Of a stretch of DNA of 64,000 bases, positions 1 to 13,704 are shown piece by piece. The DNA comes from Harmothoe impar (Eukaryota; Annelida; Polychaeta; Phyllodocida; Polynoidae): positions 59,714,842 to 59,778,841 of the forward strand of contig OX381710.1 in assembly GCA_947462335.1 (NCBI GenBank). Reading direction: 5' to 3'. The notes below the pieces were generated by a model, which searched no databases, had not been told where the DNA came from, and saw nothing but the letters and a program-made list of their open reading frames with translations. Numbering within the stretch: position 1 is the first letter of the stretch; each line of letters starts with the position of its first letter. The position numbers and the translations under genes are program-made.

Positions 1-3000
1 TGGTACATGGTTGGTGGTGGGGGGGGGGTGGTCACAGCCCATCCATACTCCCTCAACCAACTCTCTCCGGCCGCTAGCCAGAATTGAACCAAATTGAAAT
101 GGAAATCCCGTCGTCAAAATTCAATCAGGGCGTGCAGTGCCCCGAATCTTGGGCACCGATTCGCGCCCAAGTGAAATCCAAGTCGGATTGGGAGCCGCAA
201 GAGGAGAGGGTCTGGTTCCCGCGGGAAACTCGTCCTAACTAGAGAGGTGAGGCAAGCTCTAGTCCTACCCGGTCTTATTTCACAACTAGGTAATGGTCAT
301 GAGGTGTGTGGGGAACTAGTCAGCATTATTACACAGCAGTGTAGGCTAACGGCTGAATGGAATGACGTGTCCATGACATTACAAGCTCTTGGCATGTACA
401 GACCGCCATCCTGCATGTCTCCATAGCCATCCTGCCACATATTGTACAATGGATGTTCCACCAAGGTTCGATCCATAACAAACTTATGTACATGTATACT
501 ATGCCTCTACAACCCTCGAGGAGTTTTCGCATCCCTTTATATGTGGGTCAATCCCAAATCTCGGCCAGGTCTCAGGCTCCGCTGGTTTCCTGTGTCTCTC
601 CGAGCCGCCTCGGTGTCTTCAGTTTCCCGCCGGGTACCAGTCAGAATTGATTCGATTTCTCCAGGAACAAGTCGTGAGAAAATTGTCTGGTGAGCGTTAG
701 CCAACTCGTTAATAAAGGAAATCCCGGTCCGCCCCCACGCTGCGGGCCAAAACCCACCCCAGCCCCACCCCCATGTCCTAGGGCACTGGAGAGGGGAATG
801 CTGTAGGATTGTACAGCATTGTATACAGGTCTACTGTTTGGAAGAAAGTATATGTGGCAAAGAAATTATAATGGAAGCAGGCAAGGATCTCGTGTTTTTT
901 GTTTTTTTTGTGTGTTTTTTTTTGGGGGGGCTATACATGTAGTAGAAACATGCACCAGTGTGCGCCATGTATGGGTATTCTTATCACATGTCTGATAGAT
1001 CATATATACAGGTCACCCTGAGACAGAGTTTACAAATCAGCCTGGCATGGATATGATAACATAATATCTATTTAGCTATGATGTGTGTGATGTGTCTGTC
1101 CCAAATGCTGACATAGCACTTTTGGCTGTCCTTATCTGAACACAAACTTGATGCATCCCCCGTGTCTGTGTATGTGTGAATCACTCTACATTACAGCCGT
1201 TAGATGCTTGTATATGACAGACCCGATAGCAGCGGCGTGGTGGGCAGGTCACCCCGCCAGCCTCCTTCTAGCTGGTCAGGTGCTCTGAGTACTTAATTCC
1301 GAGATGATCCAATCCCAGGCGGTCAGCAGGCCTTATCCGCAGCTAACGCCCCCCGCCCCCAGCCCTATTCATAACGACCATATTGACGGTGTTATCCACC
1401 ATTTGTAGCCACCAGGCCTCCCGGGCCGCCCTGTAGCAGCCCGGGGGTCAGCCTGATAGGTAAAGATTGTCCAGAAGGCAGGTGGCAGCTGATTTATACG
1501 TCCGTACCAAGCCCACAAAAACTGGCCGCAGCAGGAAACGAACGGACGGAAGAGTGACGACAGGTAAGGTGGGCAGGGACTGCCGCGGTCTGAGGCTGTT
1601 CTGTGGGCGCTGCCCGGTGGTGCTGTGTTCATTAGCAGCACGGTGCAGGGGTGCCCGTGTATAGCATTAACGTATCGGGTAAGTGAGATCGTAGTAAGGA
1701 AAACCAAGGGGTAGGGTCTATTGAATCCAATCACGATGATTTGATACATACATGTTTATAAAGGTATCGTTTCTTATCTGATGATGTAGATTTGCCGCAA
1801 TATCATAGTTAGCAGTGAGTCTATTGACACGAAGGATAATGAGCAATTCCCCATGAGTAACTCGCTGTTTGACTGTATTTGTGGTGTGGAGTATTCATGT
1901 CCCCCTCCTTCAGGAAGATTAGTGTGTTCTCTGCAAGAGCTGGATAACCCCATTTTTTTCTCTCTTCTCTCTCACTCTCATTTTATTCCCAAACACTCAA
2001 GTATTTCTCAGAGCTCTATGCGGTAGCGTATGAGTGTATTTTTCGGTAGAAGTTATAGACTTCTCTTGAAGCTTCTATCTTGTACAGGACCCTGTCGTCT
2101 GTGAGTTTCGCTCACTTAAAGATTCTAGATACTAAGGGCCGTTTGTGTGAAGGGTTTCCTGAATATAAGAAGCTCCCCTAGAGCAGTTTTATTGCTATGA
2201 GGGCCTCATTAGTGCTCTCTTCAGGCTGTGTATATTGCGGCTTTTCTACAATTGCAATAAGCAGAGTATTTTTCTTATCCATTCCACTCTGCCTCGAAAC
2301 CCTCAGGCTAGTTTTTGCCTCCCTCTCTAAGCTAAATGCACTTTTCATATCTAAATGGGCGTAACATAACCCCAGGGTATATTTAGTGGATAAAGGATTG
2401 GTTTGCAATGCGTGCATTTACTGGAGATCTCGTAGAGCTCTGCCTAACCCTGCCCCTCTTGTCCCATTCCTTAACCTGCTTTAGATGCAATTCTTCTCGA
2501 TTGTTATTCGTTAACAGTCACCTCGCCTCTTTGTCTTTCGCTCATTTTATCCCCAACATTATACATATATCCGTCTGCCTACTTGGCTCAAGTCCGTCAA
2601 CCCTTCCTGTCATTATGTCTTGATTACCCACTCCCTTATCCTCTTCTATCGCTCACTCACTGTCTCCCAAACTCCTATCCTCCAGACGGTCTATCCATGT
2701 TTAACCTTACCACCCCTCAGTGCTTGCTTTCCCTCTCTTTCTATTGGGGTATCGTGTCCGTTAAGATCATCCGTTGCTGGTTTCTGGGATGGAATGGACA
2801 GTACTCTATGATCGTTGGTAATTGACCTTAGTAACAAGGTGATGTCTTTTCTACCTTACTATATGCAGATAGCAAAGAATGGATTGGTGTGTCTTATTTC
2901 CACATGTATATCTGTGGGTTCACATGAAGCTGGTCTTGTTTTTGTGGTTAATCTCTGATCTCCAGGCCGTGTGACACAGGTTAGTGACCCGTGAAATCAT

Positions 3001-3335
3001 ATCCTGATGTTTTGGATAGATACAAAAGCCGACAACTAAATTTTATTTCTGAATATTGCTTCATTTTGTCCACTCTGTGATCTCATTTTGATTTAGGTTA
3101 TCATTTATGGTTAGAAACACAATAGGGTTAAAGCCATACCACTGCTTCCGTAGAATTAAAACCTTTCAGTCATTGTAATTCGGTTTCTTCAAACCTCATT
3201 TGTTGTTTATTTACAGTCGCCTCTGCTCTTTAACTTTCTCTGATTCCCATTTCCAACATTACAAATGTCAGTCTGCTTGCCTTCCCTACCTCCTCCCTTA
3301 ACTTCCATCATTCGAATTTTTTCTTCCGTCTTGAA

Positions 3336-3450
3336 TCCCCCTCCCCCCCACCTCACCCCCCCACCACCACCTTCCCTCCTTCTCCCTCCTTCCCTCTTTC
3401 TCTCCTTCCCTCCTTCCCTCCTTCCCTCTTTCCCCCCATCCCTCCATCAC
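3336..3450 (+). repeat. Polypyrimidine (C/T) tract
   Basis: About 115 bases are nearly pure C and T on the plus strand: runs of C first, then repeated CCTTCCCT-like blocks. Polypurine/polypyrimidine tracts with partial mirror symmetry can form triplex (H-DNA) structures. The 153-codon open frame across it (3265-3726) reads as proline, serine and leucine runs and is explained by composition. Confidence 0.8.
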
Positions 3451-6400
3451 TGCCTGTCAGATTTACATCCTATATACCACCGTTATACCATTGCCTTCTA
3501 TTCCTTTATATACTGTTGCCAGTTGAGGTATCCAGGTAATCTCGCTCATCTGTTACTGTCATATAAATTATTTAAGCCAATAATATGTCCCCATTCGCAT
3601 TCTCTTTATGGCCATGGGTCTATCATGGCGAGGCTAGTGTTATTGTTGACCCTTGCTCACTCCCAGCGTCCAAGTCATTTCCTACAATGCGGTTATTGGT
3701 TGGACAGCTTGTACCCGAGGTCATAAGGTAACGGGAAGGCCTCCCCGTAGTTCTGAAATTACAATTGAAGAGAGTGACTGACTATGATATCGATACTGTC
3801 GTATTTACTCACTCATTCCCATTAGATAGTGATCTCCCCTGTCCTCAGTCTGACAGTATACTACTCTCTTCTGACTGCCACAGATCATTTCCAGTGGCAT
3901 AAATCCGGACGTTGTTGAATTGTTTCTTCGCCAATTCATATATGCATTCTATCAAGATATGGACCTGATTTGCATCTTGGGGGTGCGTGGTCAGCTAGCT
4001 GTCGAACAACCCCAACTCCTGATCCTTTATGCCGGTTTCATATCTGCCCTTTCCTTGTGTACACCAAACGTTCCCGTCCAAACAGACCGTGTTCTCTCTA
4101 AAATAACATGCAGTCCGCATTTTGTCACCCATGTTGTTCCTGTTGGCCAGCACTGGAGTAAATCTAGAAGAATGGCAGTCTGCGGTGGGTGGGACCGAGT
4201 CTGAGGCTGGGTGGCGGTGTTGTCCCGTCTGTGAATCACCTAATTATCTGGTGATGGATGGGGAGTGTGGCCGGGTCGCGGGTCCTCTTTTTGTACCTTT
4301 TTGTTGGCGGGACAGGTGGTGGTGGGCGACTGGACGCTGCTGATTGGGTGGCAGATCGGATTACAACGTACCTGTAAACCTCCTGTCTCACCCCTTCACC
4401 CCCATCTTGTCTGCCCTCCTCACACCCACTTACACACTCTCCTGTCCCTCCCCACCTCCATGCCACCTATACTCTCACCGTTACACTGTATGGGGGCCTG
4501 TTGGTGTTACAACGCCACTGGTAACTACTAGCATTCCAGTGTTGGCGATATAGCATGGAGCTGTATACTTGGTACAAACGGGAAACGAGGTGCAAACTAT
4601 GAGTGATTTGCCTGATTTTAGCAGAGATTGCCTACCACATAATCATGATTTATAGTTCCTCATTGGCGGTAACCATACCTTTCCAAGATGGTGCTTATCA
4701 TATTGTTAGAGCAACCGTCACTCCGACACGTCAGTCCCACCCCAATGACATCGGGGGGGGGGGGGAGCTAGAGGTAGCTACTGGTGTGTGCTGTCACAAA
4801 GGATTGTCCAAAAACGTAAAAACATCCTTCACATTTTAAGATAGCAGCCTTAAAAGTACACCAATAAAATCGTAATGAACTTTAGCAATATATAAAACAA
4901 TTGCACATATCATACACTTATGGTAAGAAAATTCGCTTGTAACAACCCACCCGGATTATTCCGATATGCAATTGGTTTAGTAGGGGATTTTATATTTATT
5001 TTCTCTTAAGTTAACCATACCATCATTCTGTTTGCATAGACAGCAAGAGACATTATTCGTGTATTAGATTCATGCGATTTAGTACTCTGACATTACAGTC
5101 TGATACAAAACTTCTTTATAGACTACTTATCCAAAATGTATGTGCACAAATACTCCAAAAAGGAACTACCTAAATGATGAATAATAGGAATATTTAAATA
5201 CAATGATATTTACAACAAGCTTACCGCATATATATCACATACTAATACTGGTGATTACTGAAATGGGTAGGTTGTGCCATACTGGGGAGACTCAAAGTCA
5301 ACACTTATCCCAATTTCTGTGATAACTGCATCTCTTCTATGTATCGAATCATTCTTTGAGGTATATGTTGGGCACTGTAAAGGAATCGGTGGAGGCATTC
5401 TGGCTTTAATGGGCTGGTTCTTAACTACGCTCCTTTGAATCCGATAATGGGAGGGTTCAGCGACCTATTAAGGACATTTCCAGCCACCGTTACTCATCTT
5501 GATATTCCTGGGGGTATACAGATCCTGATACATATTTATCCCTTTGTATCATTAAAACGCAATAGCTCTCTATCCTGATTTATTATACGGACAAGAGATA
5601 AATGACACATAACGGGGCATGGCCACCCTCCATTATCTCTTACAAAGATTAATTAAAATCCATAAAACTGTTATTGATTCTAATCCCTGCTACAGGAGTC
5701 ATAGATGCCATGGATCCTGTATAAATCCTTTGTTTATTCAGGAGTATTTTGTTGTTAATGCATGGTGAGTGCTGACGCCAGGGATTCATCCCACTGGAGG
5801 GGTTGGCGTGGTATATGACAGATGAGGGGAGGGCCACCATAGACTACCTCGGCATTAAGGAGGAGTCTTGCTGCTCACCCTGCCTCATGCTAATCCCTGG
5901 GGTGTAGATAAGTGGGGACTTAGTACCTCCTAAATCCAGATTAATGTACAACAATAGCCTGATGAATTGGCGGCTCAGACCTGCCCCCTACCCCAGCCTG
6001 AGTCTATATACTCTATACTGGGGACCTGGCTGATTATTAAAGGGAGTGGGGTGTGAGGAGGAACAAGTACTAGGGATGGGTTTGATACAGTGGTGGCTTT
6101 TTAGGTACTGGGGGAATAGACCCAGTAATAAGAACAAAAGGCCTTCTCATAAAACTTTAACTTCTGGCATCTATATATCCAGCCTCCACCACAGCCATCA
6201 CCTATCTGTGTTTTTCTGGTTACTTCGCTCATTCTGAAGTTCAACTTGGTGATTTGTGCACACCTTATCGCTGGGACTTCGCTCTTTCACTCTTTTTCCA
6301 CTACACCCCGATCTAAATCTTCCCCATACATGCAGTAACACAAGTACAATCTGTCAGCAAAACTTACCTTTCAGGGGCCCCCTTGAGTTGAATTTGAATG

Positions 6401-7492
6401 ACCTTTGCTAGGGAACAATACTTGCCTTCTCTGTGCCCCTAAAAAGCTTCATTTTCTCACTCTTCCGTTTAGCAATTACATAGATTACTCAAGATATGTA
6501 CATGAGATGTACAGCTTCCTTTATCATGATATCAATTGTGGTAGCCCCCGACACTGTACTTCGCGGTTCCCATTTTCCTTCTTAACAGTTTTATACTGAG
6601 TTCCCTCCACACGTTTCTTCTTCATATCTCCTGGTATATTCCCTCTTTGATATGATCCCACTCTATGCTAGTTGGACTTCCATTTCATATATTCTCTCCT
6701 CATGCCCCATGTTTAGCTCTGCTCTGGTACACTTTCCCAGAGATCTTCAAACGCCCTTTCCCTCCCTAATCTCAATGTATTCCTACTTGTCTGTTCTCTA
6801 TACTCTCTCCTCATACTGACCCTCCTGGAGGACTCCCTATACAACACATCAACCCTCCTCCAGGGTCTCCTGTCCCTCCAGTAGGCATCGCGTGTCACCC
6901 TGTGAAATCAGGTGTGGCCGGAACCCAATCAATACCGTGTAGGAAGGGGTGGCGTGATAAGTCTATCTCCTCCAGTAATTACTTTCCATCAGGCCCACCC
7001 TTAGTGCCGCATCTATAGGGACGTAGCAGGGCAGTGACGACTATGTGAGGGTTAACAGGTCCCGGGCAGTGCCGTAAATGTATGCACTCGTAGTAGCAGG
7101 GTGCTGTATGTGGTGTCTTCACTGGTTTGTCACTCTTGCTACTCGTTGAAGTTAACTGCCTTGGTCACAGGGGGATTGCATTTGGAGGCAACGTGCTGTT
7201 TTATCTATGGGGTTCTAGGAGTTCTAAGAGTTTTAGGAGTTCTACCCTTGGCCGTGTGTCTGTGTGGGTGGAAATGGGAGGGGGTGCTGGTTTATTGGGT
7301 AGAACTGTGGCCGGAGGTGCCAGGTGTCCAGGTATAACTTATGTCAGTCCCTGGGTTTAATCAGTTACAGCGCACCATGACGACAACAACAGAAGCAACC
7401 ACAGTGGCAGGCCCCAACACGTGGTTGTGGAGCCCCCGGCCTTCTGGTACTTGTGGAGGCTCTTCAGGTACCAGTGGATGTCCGTGGGGGAC

Positions 7493-7503
7493 AAGATGGC
7501 GGC
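7493..7503 (+). promoter_or_regulatory. YY1-type motif AAGATGGCGGC, copy 1
   Basis: The plus strand carries AAGATGGCGGC inside GGGGGACAAGATGGCGGCC. This core matches the known metazoan YY1 site, which often sits just downstream of transcription starts and can include an initiator ATG. No downstream coding exon is evident, so function is unproven. The same extended context recurs near 60988, which could also mean a shared repeat. Confidence 0.35.
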
Positions 7504-8000
7504 CTGCATGGTGTGACGGGTAGCAGTGTAGTGTGGGTGTAGATAGGATGGTGTGTGTGTAGAGTGTAAGCTGGTGCAGGTTGTGTGTGAGATAGGTGTA
7601 GTGTTTGTAAGGTGTCTCTGGGTGGGGCTGGGTGTCTTTGGTGTGGTAGCCGGCTAGTGAGGCGTGAAGGGGTGCGTGTGCTGTGTACACGATTTAGCCT
7701 ATCTGCTGTTTTACGTGGGATGTCATGTGTTCAAGGATGTAAGTGTTTCATATTGGCTGAATATCATTGCTGAATCACGATTGGTGAATAGGACATCAGT
7801 ATCAGGTTTCAATCGACGTGGAATATAGTGCACTAAGACCCAAGGGTTAGGTCCATAGCATTATTAGTTACTATATCGTATAAATGTTCAGCATCCAACT
7901 GCTGCTGAAACTCTCTTTAAAGCAAAAGCGAGTATACTGCTTCCTATAGGGTGATACCTCTAGACGTCATTGTTCAGGTTGCAGTTATAGAGCTTTACTT

Positions 8001-8032
8001 CATAGGGACCATAGACCATAGGGACCATAGAC
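8001..8032 (+). repeat. 16-bp direct repeat, two copies
   Basis: CATAGGGACCATAGAC occurs twice back to back without mismatch. It is a small tandem duplication with no further context. Confidence 0.8.
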
Positions 8033-8443
8033 CATCGATGTGTAGTGTAGGGAATATTAACCATATGTACACCATCATGTATGACCAGCCAAGCCGCAGC
8101 CTAAAGCTAGCATTCTACCTGTTTCCACCTTTTATCATACGTTCTTTTCTCTCCGACAACACCGACACTTCCTGATTTATACGGGAAGATAACTACTGCT
8201 GGTCTTGGTCGCTAACCATGCAGTGAAACAATCATCCATAGGTGGTGGTAGAGGAGGCACTGTGCTACATGTATATCATGGAACTCTCTTTCAAACACCA
8301 GCTGATACGTGTACTCAATGGATTATAGCAGATCAGTCTAGAAGTACTATGTGAGGTCAAAAGGAGATTTTCCTGGGAGGGGGCGGGCACCTTCTGTATT
8401 GTCATATTTGCAATAGCAACTATATGGGGGTGGATGGCTAAAT

Positions 8444-8632
8444 TCGACATGGCGACATGGCCATTTCTTAAAATCGACATGCGACATGGAACTTAGTGAC
8501 ATGCGACATGAGGTTTGAAAAGATAGTGACGGGGGACATGAGCAATTCTTAAAATCGACATGGGACATGGTGATTATTAAGCGACATTGACATGCGACAT
8601 GGCCATTTCTTAAAATCGACATGCGACATGGG
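8444..8632 (+). repeat. CGACATG-rich tandem repeat
   Basis: The heptamer CGACATG or a one-base variant recurs about a dozen times. A perfect 39-bp unit appears at 8452-8490 and again at 8594-8632 with degenerate copies between. Frames across it read as CRMSLSS/SHVDFK repeats on the minus strand and are products of the repeat. Confidence 0.8.
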
Positions 8633-9018
8633 GACCCCCCCATCTATACCCCCAACTATGAGTGAATATCACTTCAAATTTAGAACCCTTAATCACTGGA
8701 GGCAAATCGACATAATAGCACCCTGTTTGCAGGGAATTGAGCAAAAAATCATACCTAAATCAAGGGATCAAGATAGAACCACCCTTTATCAAGGGTAGTC
8801 AAAAGGAATCATATAAAAATAACCAACAAAACATTGGCCTAAACCCGAATATTTCTCACTCTGCAAGAAACACGAAAACGTGCCTTTACTGTTGAGAAAA
8901 TCTGCGTTCGAGTGTCATCTGAGAGTTTCTCCAGTCATTGGGCCCAGAAATGTACGCCTTTTCCACAAAAGAGTGAGCAACTGCCGATTGCTAACCCATG
9001 CAGTTTGCATTGTATCAT

Positions 9019-9350
9019 CGCAGCGAGGGCCCGGCCTGTGCCGCAGCGAGGGCCCAGCCTGTCATCTACAAGACCCGGCCTGTGCCAAATCAAGGGCCCA
9101 GCCTGTGCCACATCAAGGGCCTGGCCTATGCCACATTGAGGACCCGGCCTGTGATGTGCCGCAGTGAGGGCCCGGCCTGTGCCGCAGCGAGGGCCCGGCC
9201 TGTGCCGCAGCGAGGGCCCGGCCTGTGCCGCAGCGAGGGCCCGGCCTGTGCCGCAGCGAGGGCCCGGCCTGTGCCGCAGCGAGGGCCCGGCCTGTGCCGC
9301 AGCGAGGGCCCGGCCTGTGCCGCAGCGAGGGCCCGGCCTGTGCTACAGTG
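9019..9350 (+). repeat. 23-bp GC-rich minisatellite, about 14 copies
   Basis: The unit begins GTGCCGCAGCGAGGGCCC and ends GGCCT, 23 bp in all. Copies from about 9156 to 9338 are almost identical, while the first five (9019-9155) are diverged, with CATCAAGG or TACAAGA variants. Because 23 is not a multiple of three and the unit has no stop in several frames, open frames appear on both strands. These explain the apparent 75-117 codon frames here. The array is strongly GC-rich against its surroundings. Confidence 0.9.
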
Positions 9351-12062
9351 AGGTAGGAGGCTATGGTCCCCCCGTGGCGGCTGGTGAGGTAAAGTGGAGT
9401 TGACAGTGATAGGTCGGTCAGACTGACCAGTCCACTCTGTAATGCAGGAGGTGCGCCTCATCTCCATACCTTTAAGGACCTCCCATAAAAACGCATACCC
9501 TCACCAGCTCTACTCCATTGCCATTAGGAGGCTCCACCTACCTTTTCCCCTCCAGTGCTCTTTCCCTTCCTGTCTCGGTATGCTTTAAGAAGTATTTTGT
9601 CAGAAAGCATTTCACATCAGGGACGGGGGAGGGGAAGAGGTGACTGGAAAGGCTGAAATGAAAGTGGTACGGAAAGTCGAATATTTATATCAAGTTGAGG
9701 CATACCTAGCCTCTGATGTGTCCCATTATAAGGAAATCTTTTTCAAAGTGGTGCATTCCAGAAATGTCTCGATCGCAGAAGGATTTTATTGGGGACATTT
9801 TTATTGACATGTCAGTGGAATCTCTGAGTGCATGGCTCCAAAGTGAGTGGTATTATCAGATGGCCTGATACAATGGTACTCGGGATACGCTGTTGGTAGT
9901 TTACTGACTGTGGGAACACTAGGCAAGGTGAAACCAGAGTTTTAGAGAAGGCCCTGATATAATGAAAAGTCCCCATCAGTCCTTCACAACTCCCAAAATA
10001 AACAACAGTTCATATCCATACTCATATCTTCATCTATATCAACCGCCATATAAAGTACCGATCTCCGGGATTATCCGTTCAGTACATGACAGGTCCCGCG
10101 TTGCTGTGCATGGTATCAAACGTCTCAGTCTGCTCTGTAGAAGGTGTGTATACTGTCTGTTAGTCAGGTCCGGCCTCTGCACCCCCCCCCCCATGTCTGA
10201 GAGGTTCATAGCGTGTCCAATGCCAACATATGGGATTGATTGCACAACAATAGGTGGCGACCAAGATACACCATACGTTTTGAATTGAGTTGAACTTTCT
10301 TTTACTGGCTAACCTGGTCAATGCAGAATAGTTTTCTGATTATTGCCAATGTGAAAGGATAACCCATGTAAAATAACAAAAAAATATTATGTAGGCATTG
10401 CTCAATCATGTATTGAATCAGTCCCTTTGATAGGGAAATTAAATTGAATACATCATGAATACGTTAGGGTGGTGCCGTATAGTCCAGCATAGTTCAGTGT
10501 GCAAATAATATGTGTTAACCAATTTAAGTTTTATACGAGCCACAAGGATAGTGCAACACAAGTGTGCATTAAACTTGGGCAGCCTTACATTATATGGACG
10601 AGCTTAGTAAGGTGATACACCACTGCTGTCCACCCAGCACAGCAGCAACCCGGCCTGCAGGAAGGCTGTAATCCTCCACGGTTTGCTTTCATACAAAATG
10701 GATGTGGTTTAATTGACAGGGGTGAGATATGATAGGTCCACAATAACTGATATATGACCCCTAGATTCCCGGCCCCAGGGGTCCATACCTCCTGGCCATG
10801 ATTGATGAATTGTAGCACTGGAGCATCTGCCCATCTAGACCCCTCTTAACGTTATTACATAAATAGGGGTAGGTCCTGTTGGCTACCACCAATATATGCT
10901 TATGAATTTCCACAAGTTCATGGTTAGATCCTTAAGAGTAATGCTTCGACAAAACGAAGCAGATTATTCAATGTTTACACAACAAAGGAGGTCTTTATTT
11001 TTCTTGGTAAACCAATTGTTCCTTTATCTTATTTAGAAAAATAAGACGTTGAAATTGCTATTCATTCACCACATTTTACGGTTGTATTGAAAATTTTCAA
11101 AAAGTGGCATTATTAGTTTTATAGCTCTTCATCATTAAAGGCTTTGACGTTTAAGTGGGGCTTTTTACGAGAATTGCATGGAACACCATCCCTTCCTAAG
11201 GGACAACAGAGCAGACAATTACCATCATTACTCTGTTATCTTCATAATTAAATGAAAATCATTTCTGATAAATAGGGAAGGGCTTGGTGGGTAGGTCATT
11301 GCCGCTATAAGAAAGCCTGCCCGGCCCGGCCCTGGTCTGTCTTCCATCATTGGGGTATTGTTCTTGAGTGAGGTTGGGCAATTTTCCACTTTTATGCAAA
11401 CCAGGACAGAATTTGCCAACTAATCTTTCATTTCCTGAGCAACCCCCCCTTCACATAATAAATACATTCACCCACCTCACACCCTGAAACGGTTGATTAT
11501 GTTACCAAGCTGTTACATGCACACACACACACACGATACTTCCTCACCCCCACCACCGCCTACAGTGAGCCCATCCCACCCAAACCACAACACTCATCTT
11601 ATAAATGCATGAATCCCCCACCAGACCCGCAGCCACCACGAAATCAAAGTCATATTGATGAAAGCACGACCCCTGGGCCGCTCGGACCGAACTGCTCGGA
11701 GCGGCTGGGGTCGGGGAGCAGCTCAGGAGGTGTGGCTCTGGTGGGGCTGGGGGACCCGGTTTCCGACCGTCCTGATGGGGAGGGGCTGGGCGACGGGACC
11801 ATCTTCCCGTAATGAAGAATTATGGCGGCAGGGCCTGCTGAAAAATTAATGAAACGTGCTACCGAGCAAGATGAATTCTCCCAAACCCCTATCTGCCAAT
11901 AAATTGGGTGGGTGGGGGAGTCCCTCTCTACGTTATGCAAGCCTGTGTAAAACGGACGGACCTGGTTTTCATAATGGCTAATTCTATTGCCCCTCCGCCA
12001 GTGCCCTTTCCAACCTACTCTAGATCTGTCTGTACTTGTTCTGCACCATCGATAATTCATCC

Positions 12063-12151
<89 letters not shown>

Positions 12152-13704
12152 ACGCTCTTTAAGTCTAGGTGGCTGAATCCGTCCAATTTAGCGTGGCGGA
12201 TGGATACGTTTAACTTCCACAGATTCCGTTTATCACAAACTGGACGGACATGGATGGATAGAATGGACATATGGATCATTTTCCTCTTCCAACAAGGGCA
12301 TTATATTGTCCGACATTATATTATATGCTCACATGGGCCCACATGCATGGGAAAACGGACGTTGGACTTTTGAAAAAACGGACGTTGCAAATACCAAAAA
12401 TCTTAAGCATTTCGGTCCAGAAATTGAGGACACACTGTCTACTTCTGTTTTCACAGAATCCGTCCATCAGTCCCACTAAGTCACCTCTATCTGACTGAAC
12501 TCTGTGGAAGCAAAAAACGTGACTGTGACGCAACTGTGACTCCTATTTTGGGCTCTATGTGCCTAAACTGTAAGGGGCCAAACTGCGAGGGGCTAGAGGC
12601 TATACATATACAAGCATTAATTATTCTGGAGGAATATGTACTAATGATGGCAATACTGTAGGCAAATATGTTAGGCTCAATATAAAGATAATTAAAAGGT
12701 ATAATTATTTTCTATATAACCAAAATATTAGGGGGAAGTTTTGCTTTTTTAGGCCTATCGGAGCAAGACTTTGAAATGAAACCTGTGGTAGCGCCTGTAT
12801 ACGTAGTTGGAGGCGCTAGGTCGGGTGGTCTGGGTAAGGCTCTCTGAGGTTCTCATTCTCAACAGGGATCCCCAACTGATACAATAGCCATCCATTCCGC
12901 TCCAATCTAGCCGTATTACGGCGACACTTTGAAGGCAGCCCGCGCCCCGCGCCCTGCGTAATCGTCCAAATACACGACTTGAGCTGGCTGCTAAAAATAC
13001 CGCTCAGAAGGCAAGACTGACAAAGCCTTTTACCTAATGACTCCCACCCACAAAGACTGCAGTCACTGCAGCTGGCGGTGCCGGCCCATCCAGCACCACG
13101 CCCAGTGCTTCTGAGGCCCAGAGTGTCCCCTTATTTTACCCGGCAGTGCACTGACTTTGATGTGAGAGGTTGTTAATTTTTCCTCTTCTCCAGTTATGTG
13201 GGGTGGTAATTCTCCAGTTACCCCCAGTGTGAGCGGCTCAGGAGCTGCTCGTCTGGTTCTGGTGCCCCTAGTGGTGCCGCTGCACGACTTGTCTGGTGGG
13301 TTCGGCATATGCCGCCAGTGTCCTGCTACCCCTTCTCAGTCGGAATCACTAAATTGTTACAATATGGAACCTATTCCCCTCTCTTTTTCCGTCTACCTCG
13401 TTCATTTTCTGGAAGCGTGGCTCATAAGTTACCACCTCTGAGTAAGTCCCAGTTTAACCCCGCCTGCATCACTCACTTACCAACTTTGTTTATTTCTCAG
13501 TCTCTGTGTGCTGCAGACAACACTCCTATTAATTGCGCCATTCGTTATTATATTCACAGATTGCTGCTTTCCCCCTTTTGTATTAACCTGCTGACCCTAG
13601 TACCTTTACGAGACTGATGTTCTAAAAACACTGATAATGTACATTCAAGTTTTCAAAGCATTAACAACAATTAATAAATGCTCTATGTTCTGTCTGATCT
13701 GCAG
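9351..13704. other. Non-coding, probably intronic upstream flank
   Basis: No supported exon. Seen: C-run near 10182, a short (CA)n at 11520-11535, an (ATCT)n array at 12063-12150, and a GC-rich block at 11670-11810 whose overlapping frames on both strands look compositional. The last bases form the splice acceptor of the exon at 13705, so at least the 3' part should be intron. Confidence 0.5.
12063..12150 (+). repeat. (ATCT)n microsatellite, about 22 copies
   Basis: Uninterrupted tetranucleotide repeat of about 88 bp. Its lack of interruptions suggests a young, length-variable locus. The open frame ending in isoleucine-tyrosine-leucine-serine repeats is an artefact of it. Confidence 0.97.

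Larger units (their letters stand above)
1..8443. other. Non-coding stretch, no supported gene
   Basis: No open frame here combines length, splice signals and protein-like composition; the longest frames are below 130 codons and overlap on opposite strands. Seen directly: a T/GT-rich run at about 891-930, a G-run near position 20, a pyrimidine tract at 3336-3450, a 13-G run near 4751, and two copies of a 16-bp unit at 8001-8032. The stretch may be intron of the gene whose last exon starts at 13705, because that exon has an acceptor and the rest of the gene must lie upstream; this is inference. Confidence 0.45.

Noticed and set aside
3265..3726. A 153-codon Pro/Ser/Leu-rich plus-strand frame
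   Set aside because: It follows from a long pyrimidine tract; the rest of the frame has no motif.
7361..7690. Minus-strand frames near 7400-7690, including a 49-codon frame with DIHWYLKSLHKYQKAG
   Set aside because: The protein-like stretch is short, no splice donor or acceptor fits, and it lies in GT-rich flanking DNA. A single small exon is possible but not supportable.
9019..9350. Regularly spaced identical repeats suggesting a CRISPR array
   Set aside because: The units are directly abutting with no unique spacers, there are no cas genes, and the genome is animal.
8998..9467. Overlapping Arg/Gly/Pro-rich frames on both strands
   Set aside because: They come from a 23-bp GC-rich minisatellite. 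Its period rotates the frame, and both strands are open.
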